Assembly (NCBI GenBank): GCA_002722955.1
Contig: PBMZ01000186.1
Span: 1-42,400 of the forward strand
Direction of reading: 5' to 3'
DNA from: Planctomycetaceae bacterium
GTDB lineage: Bacteria > Planctomycetota > Planctomycetia > Planctomycetales > Planctomycetaceae
DNA length: 42,400 nt
In this document: piece after piece, positions 37,401-42,400 of the stretch
How the letters are laid out: the number at the start of each line of letters is the position of its first letter
Numbering within the stretch: position 1 is the first letter of the stretch
Translations under genes and position numbers: made by a program
The notes under the pieces: generated by a model
What the model was told of the DNA's origin: nothing
Seen by the model: only the letters and a program-made list of their open reading frames with translations
Database searches by the model: none

Positions 37401-37778
37401 ATCGTTGCTGAACCGAGGCTGCATGTCCCAGGCGATTCCCGATGTGAGTTTCTCGGGCGAGGCATCCTTGCCAGCAGCACCATTGATCGGCATCACATAC
37501 AAATCGCCCAAGAGATCAAACACAATCTCGTGACCCTTTGGATGAACGTCGATCGTCATCCAAGTTCCCTCGGTCACCTCAATCGGCTGATCACGCCAAG
37601 GCCCCGGCGGCGACTCGATGGACCACTTCTTTGAATCGTCAGTGCTCTCGGACTTGGACTCCTCTTTAGCCAAGCTTGGCTTTGCCGGTTCAGCGGTCTT
37701 CTTCTCGTCGGCAAGACCAACACTCAACAACAAGGCGAAAGCAACGCTGAAGATCAAAAATGTTTTGTGTGTTCTCAT
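34419..37778 (-). CDS. TolB-like propeller fused to amidohydrolase
   Basis: The 1,119-residue protein has a signal peptide (FLIFSVAFALLLSVGLA), then TolB/PD40-type propeller repeats over about residues 60-650 (WDMQPRFSNDGKLIAFTS, PIFSPDGRYLYYSQD, FCPSWSRDGRQIVYTT, NPVLSPDGKTVVFERS). A second domain of amidohydrolase type runs from about 700 to 1095, with the metal motif LPGFIDTHAHG near 745, further HDP and GHTGIEHTL sites, and VGKLADILVMEPG near the end. It probably cleaves an amide or peptide bond outside the cytoplasm. It is one of two giant minus-strand genes; the 137 bp upstream hold two palindromic repeats. Confidence 0.9.
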   Translation of the reverse strand: MRTHKTFLIFSVAFALLLSVGLADEKKTAEPAKPSLAKEESKSESTDDSKKWSIESPPGPWRDQPIEVTEGTWMTIDVHPKGHEIVFDLLGDLYVMPINGAAGKDASPEKLTSGIAWDMQPRFSNDGKLIAFTSDRNGEGGKAGDNIWTIDRETKELKQVSNESFRLVNGPNWSPDDQYIVARKHFTSRRSLGAGEMWMYHRDAARLKSMAGVQLTKRPNDQKDVNEPIFSPDGRYLYYSQDTTPGDTFQYDKDSNGQIYTIKRVDLDTGDTETYISGPGGACRPTPSPDGKLIAFVRRIGPKTGLHLFHVGSGAVKMVYDRLERDMQETWAIHGVYPAFAWMPDGKSIVLWAKGKIRRINIADGSETVIPFRIKDTRKIAKSVRFPVDVAPDDFDVKMLRWVTTSPNGKQVVFQALGHLYIRDLPNGSPKRLTNQTNEFEFCPSWSRDGRQIVYTTWNDQGLGSIRIASVGKPQQNRVITIRPGHYLNPVLSPDGKTVVFERSSGGLLRSPLYSHEPGVYAVSVSGGQPKRIAKKGGRPQFAASSDRVFLQSAKFAKDADNRELFSVDLSGNESRQHYSSKWATDFRISPDGKQIAFIERYNVYLAPFVKTGQPVVIGPKFTGLPVRKLSSQAGDWIHFSGGSKRLHWSLGADLYTSDLSDSANEDSKSELKPTRIGFRAKHARPRGSFALVGGRIVTMGKAGVIEDGVIVVESNRIKAIGPRASVELPQGIRTIRVNGQTILPGFIDTHAHGVQATSGITPQKNWVDYARLSFGVTTVHDPSNDTQAIFAASELTKVGLTVAPRTFSTGRILYGAAGNYKAEVESLDDALFHLKRMKAVGAFSVKSYNQPRRDQRQQVIEAARQLKMMVVPEGGATFMHNMNMIVDGHTGIEHTLSVQSAYDDVMDLWRNTQVGYTPTLSVAYGGLSGEKFWYEHGDLWKHPRLKAFIPPHILNPRSRRRQKSPPEDYNHIRVAEIARQVVDEGGLVQAGGHGQMNGLSTHWEMWMFVQGGMTPMKALQCGTLNGAKYVGLNGDLGSLEVGKLADILVMEPGADPTKNIQHSERVQLTVANGRIFIAKTMAELDKSTVPNFYWRLVGNGISYPFPIATGCSCGRSAN

Positions 37779-37803
37779 GACGTTGTCCTCAAGATGATCA
37801 TCA

Positions 37804-37918
37804 TAGTGGCCGTCTCTCTCCGAGAGACGAGCCTTGTTATGACGCTTTACTCACAAGGGCGCTTTGCTTTTGGTTGAAATCCACTCGCAAAGGCTCATCA
37901 CTCGGAGAGTGATGGCTA
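37804..37918. repeat. pair of TAGCC...CTCCGAG palindromic repeats facing each other
   Basis: TAGTGGCCGTCTCTCTCCGAG (37804 on; first part given) is matched in inverted form by AGGCTCATCACTCGGAGAG at 37891-37909, continuing to GGCTA at 37918. Each is itself a hairpin (TCTCT..AGAGA; ATCACT..AGTGAT). The second copy overlaps the stop codon of the heme/epimerase gene (CTA at 37916-37918). Confidence 0.75.
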
Positions 37919-40900
37919 CTTTGTAACCGAAAACCGATGAATCGTCACCGAGTGAAACTTTTCACCGGGGCGAAGTACCGTGCTGGGGAAATTCGGTTTG
38001 TTGGGCGCGTCGGGATGGTGTTGGGTCTCTAGGCAGAGGCCTCCGTATTTTCGGTAGATCGCGCCGCCGCGGCCGTCGACTTTGTTGGCGTGGATTGTTG
38101 TGTAGAACTGAGCTCCGGGTTCGGTTGTCAGCACTTCCAACACTCGGCCAGATCGAGGTTCGGTGACCTTGCCCAATAGGCGCGGCGAGGTTTCTTTCGC
38201 ATCTCGATCGGGCAAGATGACTTGGTGATCGTAGATCATGGGTTGCTCGCGAATCCTTGAACCGATCGTTCGCTCTTTGCGAAAGTCGAACGGCGTTCCA
38301 GCAACTGGCGCGATCACGCCTGCGGGCACTCCGTCCTTGTCGACGGGCAAGTAGCGGTCGCAGTTCAATTGCAATCGATGATCCAGCACGTCTCCCGAAT
38401 CGTGCCCCGCCAAATTGAAGTACGAATGGTGAGTCAAGTTGACGTGCGTGGTCTTGGTTGTTGTTGCCGAGTACTCGATCGCCAATTCGTTCTTTTCGTT
38501 CAGCGAATAAGTCACGGTCGTGTCGAGCTTACCGGGATAACCTTCCTCGCCATCAGCGCTGACATATTTAAAGTGAATTCCGACGCGTCCCTTTTCGGTG
38601 AACGGTTTGGCTTTCCAGACAACTCGATTGAATCCCACGACGCCGCCATGCAAATGATGGTTCACCAAGAAGTTTTTAGCGAGCCGGTATCGCTTTCCGT
38701 CCAGAGTGAACTCTCCGTTCGAGATGCGATTGGCGACGCGGCCAACCGTGCAGCCGGCGAAGATGGGGTCCTTCAAGTAACCGTCCAAGTCGTCGTAGCC
38801 CAACACAACATCGGCGCGTTTGCCGTCGCGGTCGGGGACAAGGAGCGAGGTCAAAGTTGCACCGTACGAGATTAAGCGAGCCTCGATGCCCTTCGAGTTC
38901 CTCAGTACAAACTCTTCGACCTTCTCGCCGCCGGGCGTCTTTCCATAGTCCTTGGGACCGATTACTTCGAGGGATGTTGCGGCTGCTGCCGGCACTTGCG
39001 AAACCAAGTAAGCCAGCACGTCCCGCAATTCATCAGGTTTGCGAACCAGACCGGCGGGCATGGGCGAGATTTCTTGAATCTTGCGCTGTTCGATCTTCGA
39101 CTTGGCGATCTTGATCCGCTTGGCTTCGGCGGTAAGAAGTTCGATCGCGTCGCTGGTTTCACTGAGCAGCAATCCGCTCTTCGAGTCGCCGTCGTCAGTC
39201 ACCACAAGCGTTGATCGAAACACTGGCGAGAACTTCCGGCTTGGCAACAACACCGACTCCACAAGATAAGGAATCGTGAATCGACGACCGGCGCCGGCCA
39301 AACTGGGACCGCCTTGAACGGCGACACTCTTGTCGATGCTATGACACTTGGCACAGCCAATACCGTCGACGCCGAATAGCTTTCGACCGCGTTCGGCATC
39401 GCCCTTCTTGGCCGCTTCCATCCAATTCACGTTTAGCAGCGCTTGTGGGATTTTCGCGTTGGGATCAGTCGACGCTTGCGCCAATCGGTTCGCGAGGCCC
39501 TTTTCGTCAAACCGATCGGGCAGCGAACTTTTGACCGATCGCGATAACGAACGGTAGTGCAAGTACAAGTTATGCTCGTCAGCAATATTCCTTACTCGAA
39601 TCAATACATCGTTATTGCCAGCCTGCAAGTTCAAATAGACAACGTCTTGCAAAGGCAACCCACCCCGCTCAACATCCAAATCGTGGACCAATTCGCCGTT
39701 CAGCCAGACTCGGATTCCGTCGTCTGAACCGGGAGCAAGGAGTGCTTGCTGAGCCCGCGGGCTGATCATGCGGAAGTAGAGATAGACCGAGTGGCCGTCG
39801 GTCTTGCCAAACTTCTTGTGGAAGTCAAACATCCGATCGCGCCGCATTCGTTGCCACTCGATCGATTTGTCGCCTTTTGAGTACTTAGCACTCAGGTTGA
39901 TGGCTGATAACTCGGGAGCGTGCTTGGTGGCGAATCCCTTGCCGGCATCATCGAAAGGTCCCGCGACCCACAATTCTGGCGGACTGTCGATTGGGGCTCT
40001 GACCAAACGCTCGCGCTGATTTTCCCTCCGGACTTCTTGAATCTTTGCCTCAGAGCGGTCGTCGCGAAGCAGCGACAAGAAGTAAGCAGCCTGCAGACGA
40101 ACCGATTCTGCTGGATCGTCAAGCTGTGTCAACAAGATGGCGAACAGTTTTTCTTGGCTCTTCGAATGCTGACCGGCTTTCCAATGTTCTGCCAGCGTGA
40201 ACAAGCCGACTCGGCCGTGCTTGCGGAGGTCGACCTTTTCCGTTGCGTAATCGATTAAGTATGGCTGCTCGTTGGGGTACGGCTGCAAAGGCAACTTTTC
40301 TGACAACGGCGCGGTGGCTGGAAGTAGTGTCAGCTTGGCTCCCGTCGCCAAGACACCGGCAAGTCGCGTGGCTGGATCGTCTGATTGGCAAAGCTGATTC
40401 AATTGTTCGTCTGTCGCACGCCGCGCCAGCAGAATCGTGGCGGCTTGGCGAAGATACGTATCGTCGCTGCGCGCGGGACCTTGGATGATTTCATCAGGGA
40501 CGGCTGCGTCTGTTTCGAACCAACCGGTCACGCCAGCCAATTGAATCTGAGGATCGTCGTGCTTGATGGCCGCTTTCAGCGTATCCGGCAGCGACTTCGT
40601 TTTGGGAAAGAATTCGGTGGCGGCGCGAATCGCTTGCAATTTGAATTCGGTAGTGAAATCGCCGTTTTGCAAAAGATTCGTCAGCCCGGCAACAATGCGA
40701 TCGACAACAATGCCATCGACGCTGGCGTCGGTTGTGTCCTTGAGATACGCGCCAGCCAACCAAGAGACGCGGCCGCCGGTTGGAGTAGTTTGGATCACAT
40801 CTTGGGCGATTGCTTTGACGGCTTGTTTGCGTGTTTCGGGGTCTCTTCGCAGCAGCTCGATGTGGGCGCGTCGAGATCGCCAAGACGATTCGCTTGCCAA

Positions 40901-42103
40901 CTCTTGCCCTAAGACGACGGGCGTCGCGTTGGTCAAGTCGACCACCTGGAATGGGTGCGAGTCATCGTCGTCAGCGCGAGTGATCATGACGAGGTCGCTG
41001 GGGTAAGTCGGCGAGCCCTCGTTGTGAGCCATATAGGCTAACGTGGCGAAGATGCGTCCGCCCCGGCCAATGGCGACTCCCACGGGCCGCGTTGTGTCGA
41101 GGCCTTGGAACAGTACTTCTTCTTTCGCGGTGAAGCTGGCACCGCGACGTTTCAGCGGATAACGCGTGATGGCTCGAGTTCCCCATCGAGCCACCAGCAG
41201 GTTGTTGCGGTACTTGGCGGGAAAATACTCTTCGTCGTAGTAAGTTTGACCAACCGGCACGGCCCGTCCCATGTCGGGAACAATGGTCTCGAGCAAATCG
41301 GCTCGATCCGGCGTCATGCGAGCCATCCAACCTCGCGGCCAGCCAAAGTCGGCTTGCGGCGTGACGTGAATCAGTTTCCCCGGAACGTAGTCCGTCGGCA
41401 GGCCTTCGTGGTCGTTGTCGTTACAAAACAGATTCCAATGCCGATCGAATACCAAACCGCAGCTATTGCGTGTTCCACCAGCCACGACCTGTAGGTTGCT
41501 GCCATCGGGCTTGCAGCGAAAGATGCCGCCGACACCGGTGTAAGGCGTCTTGGTGCCTTCCGGCTGGCTCAACATCGTCCAATGCCCCCAATGGTCCGGC
41601 CGCGAGTAGTCTCCATAAAAAACCAACAAGTCGCCCATCGAGATGTACAAGTCGCCTTCGGGCCCCCAGGCGAGGCCGTGGAATGCTTGATGCACGTGCC
41701 AGTCCGGCGGCCCCCAAATCAAACGCTTCGGCTTCAGCGCCTTGCGTTTGGTGACCGCGTCCTCGAACAAGTACAGTGCTGTCAGCGTCAAGACATAGAC
41801 GTCATTGCCGCGAAGCTCGATGTCGTAAACCCAAGAATGCTCCGGAAAGCGATACAGCTCCTGCCGAGCCTCGTAGCCGCCTTTGTCATCGGGTTCGTAA
41901 ACGAACAGTGCCTCTCGACCGCCGACAAACAGTCTTCCCATCGAATCAGCACGCATCGAAAGAAAAGATTCCGTCGGCGACGAGTCGATCTTCACCACTT
42001 TCAGGTCTGGATCGCTCAACCGATACTTTTCGTCGTCAGCAGCAAGAAGCGACGAGCTAAGCGTACAAAACAAGACTATGCAGCCGACACGTTGAAAGCT
42101 CAT
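37916..42103 (-). CDS. PVC-type heme-binding protein fused to aldose 1-epimerase
   Basis: The 1,395-residue protein has a signal peptide (VGCIVLFCTLSSSLLAA). Residues about 25-400 form a dehydrogenase-like propeller (SMRADSMGRLFVGG, FHGLAWGPEGDLYISMGD, GTRNSCGLVFD). HEAT-like helices follow to about 650, then a beta-sandwich (LWVAGPFDDAGKG). A c-type heme motif CAKCH is at 917-921. From about 1055 to the end comes a complete aldose 1-epimerase with HHLHGG, HHSYFNLAG and the catalytic Glu in LETQHHPDAPN. No internal start precedes the epimerase, so it is a true fusion. It may oxidise and mutarotate a sugar in the periplasm. ATG 42103 is preferred to a TTG at 42124. Confidence 0.92.
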   Translation of the reverse strand: MSFQRVGCIVLFCTLSSSLLAADDEKYRLSDPDLKVVKIDSSPTESFLSMRADSMGRLFVGGREALFVYEPDDKGGYEARQELYRFPEHSWVYDIELRGNDVYVLTLTALYLFEDAVTKRKALKPKRLIWGPPDWHVHQAFHGLAWGPEGDLYISMGDLLVFYGDYSRPDHWGHWTMLSQPEGTKTPYTGVGGIFRCKPDGSNLQVVAGGTRNSCGLVFDRHWNLFCNDNDHEGLPTDYVPGKLIHVTPQADFGWPRGWMARMTPDRADLLETIVPDMGRAVPVGQTYYDEEYFPAKYRNNLLVARWGTRAITRYPLKRRGASFTAKEEVLFQGLDTTRPVGVAIGRGGRIFATLAYMAHNEGSPTYPSDLVMITRADDDDSHPFQVVDLTNATPVVLGQELASESSWRSRRAHIELLRRDPETRKQAVKAIAQDVIQTTPTGGRVSWLAGAYLKDTTDASVDGIVVDRIVAGLTNLLQNGDFTTEFKLQAIRAATEFFPKTKSLPDTLKAAIKHDDPQIQLAGVTGWFETDAAVPDEIIQGPARSDDTYLRQAATILLARRATDEQLNQLCQSDDPATRLAGVLATGAKLTLLPATAPLSEKLPLQPYPNEQPYLIDYATEKVDLRKHGRVGLFTLAEHWKAGQHSKSQEKLFAILLTQLDDPAESVRLQAAYFLSLLRDDRSEAKIQEVRRENQRERLVRAPIDSPPELWVAGPFDDAGKGFATKHAPELSAINLSAKYSKGDKSIEWQRMRRDRMFDFHKKFGKTDGHSVYLYFRMISPRAQQALLAPGSDDGIRVWLNGELVHDLDVERGGLPLQDVVYLNLQAGNNDVLIRVRNIADEHNLYLHYRSLSRSVKSSLPDRFDEKGLANRLAQASTDPNAKIPQALLNVNWMEAAKKGDAERGRKLFGVDGIGCAKCHSIDKSVAVQGGPSLAGAGRRFTIPYLVESVLLPSRKFSPVFRSTLVVTDDGDSKSGLLLSETSDAIELLTAEAKRIKIAKSKIEQRKIQEISPMPAGLVRKPDELRDVLAYLVSQVPAAAATSLEVIGPKDYGKTPGGEKVEEFVLRNSKGIEARLISYGATLTSLLVPDRDGKRADVVLGYDDLDGYLKDPIFAGCTVGRVANRISNGEFTLDGKRYRLAKNFLVNHHLHGGVVGFNRVVWKAKPFTEKGRVGIHFKYVSADGEEGYPGKLDTTVTYSLNEKNELAIEYSATTTKTTHVNLTHHSYFNLAGHDSGDVLDHRLQLNCDRYLPVDKDGVPAGVIAPVAGTPFDFRKERTIGSRIREQPMIYDHQVILPDRDAKETSPRLLGKVTEPRSGRVLEVLTTEPGAQFYTTIHANKVDGRGGAIYRKYGGLCLETQHHPDAPNKPNFPSTVLRPGEKFHSVTIHRFSVTK

Positions 42104-42319
42104 GGGGGATCTCTCTGACAACAACCTATTGACGTGGGTCGAATCGCGATTGTAACGCTGTCGAGGTCGCGGCGAAAGAAGCCAGTGCGTGATGGACAGC
42201 GCCTTAAGAGTCGTAGTCGAATTGTTCTGAAGCCCGTCGTCTAAGACGGATTAGAGCAACTTACCTTTATCTGTTCCCAGAGTTTGTGGTAGAGGGCGGT
42301 TTTTCCTGAAGGAGAAATC

Positions 42320-42400
42320 ATGGGCCCACTGTCGATGGATCTTCGAAAGCGGATAGTTGCTGCCTATGAAGCAAGAGGAGTTAGTTACCGGAAAGTCTCT
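42320..42400 (+). CDS. IS630-like transposase (partial, N-terminus)
   Basis: The frame begins MGPLSMDLRKRIVAAYEARG, the helix-turn-helix opening typical of IS630-family transposases, and runs off the right edge after 27 codons. AAGGAG at 42309-42314 lies five bases before the ATG. The inverted-repeat end of the element should lie in 42104-42319, but I could not identify it. A small CCGTC..GACGG hairpin near 42236 is a candidate. Confidence 0.7.
   Translation, partial: MGPLSMDLRKRIVAAYEARGVSYRKVS

Overview
The window reads as a chromosomal segment of a planctomycete, most likely from the Pirellulales or a relative. This is inferred from gene content: a DUF1549-type planctomycete cytochrome protein, a PVC-type heme protein with propeller and HEAT-like parts, several Gfo/Idh/MocA and sugar-epimerase proteins with export signals, CehA-type PHP proteins, SUMF1 and PQQ-repeat domains, and lipid A genes (lpxD, lpxI). 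Many intergenic palindromes add to the picture. No rRNA, tRNA or CRISPR array was recognised by eye.

Layout. 1-3674 (minus): a likely run of Gfo/Idh/MocA dehydrogenase, SDR (overlapping start/stop) and a PSD1-like cytochrome protein that leaves the window. 3864-6461: an exported esterase-like hydrolase (plus) facing a DUF1579-like protein, a low-molecular-weight tyrosine phosphatase and an ankyrin protein (minus). 6770-8908: a SUMF1/PQQ-propeller fusion. 8909-11620: an accessory patch with an ORF6N protein, two unknown minus-strand genes, a two-gene toxin-antitoxin module and related palindromic repeats on either side. 11621-13925: lpxD-lpxI-cupin operon. 14106-16612: a broken CehA-type gene.

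16652-18835 (minus): ubiE/menG-ubiX-pdxJ operon with overlapping or tightly packed genes. 19039-22253 (minus): a DUF6268-like outer-membrane barrel, a GlmU-like nucleotidyltransferase, a lipoprotein and a membrane protein broken by what look like three single-base losses. 22586-26259 (plus): der, an LLM-class flavin oxidoreductase, and an unusual CinA-like/nucleotidylyltransferase fusion. 26286-34366: an SDR, a Tat-exported TIM-barrel protein, a small membrane protein, a propeller-CehA fusion and two exported Gfo/Idh/MocA proteins. 34419-42103 (minus): a giant propeller-amidohydrolase and a giant PVC-heme/aldose-epimerase fusion. An IS630-like transposase starts at the right edge.

The housekeeping genes (lipid A, quinone, PLP, Der) sit among exported proteins that look built for breaking down or remodelling carbohydrates and related compounds. 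I did not find a clearly new defence or mobile system. The most distinctive items are the multi-domain fusions, the two decayed genes and the intergenic palindrome families.
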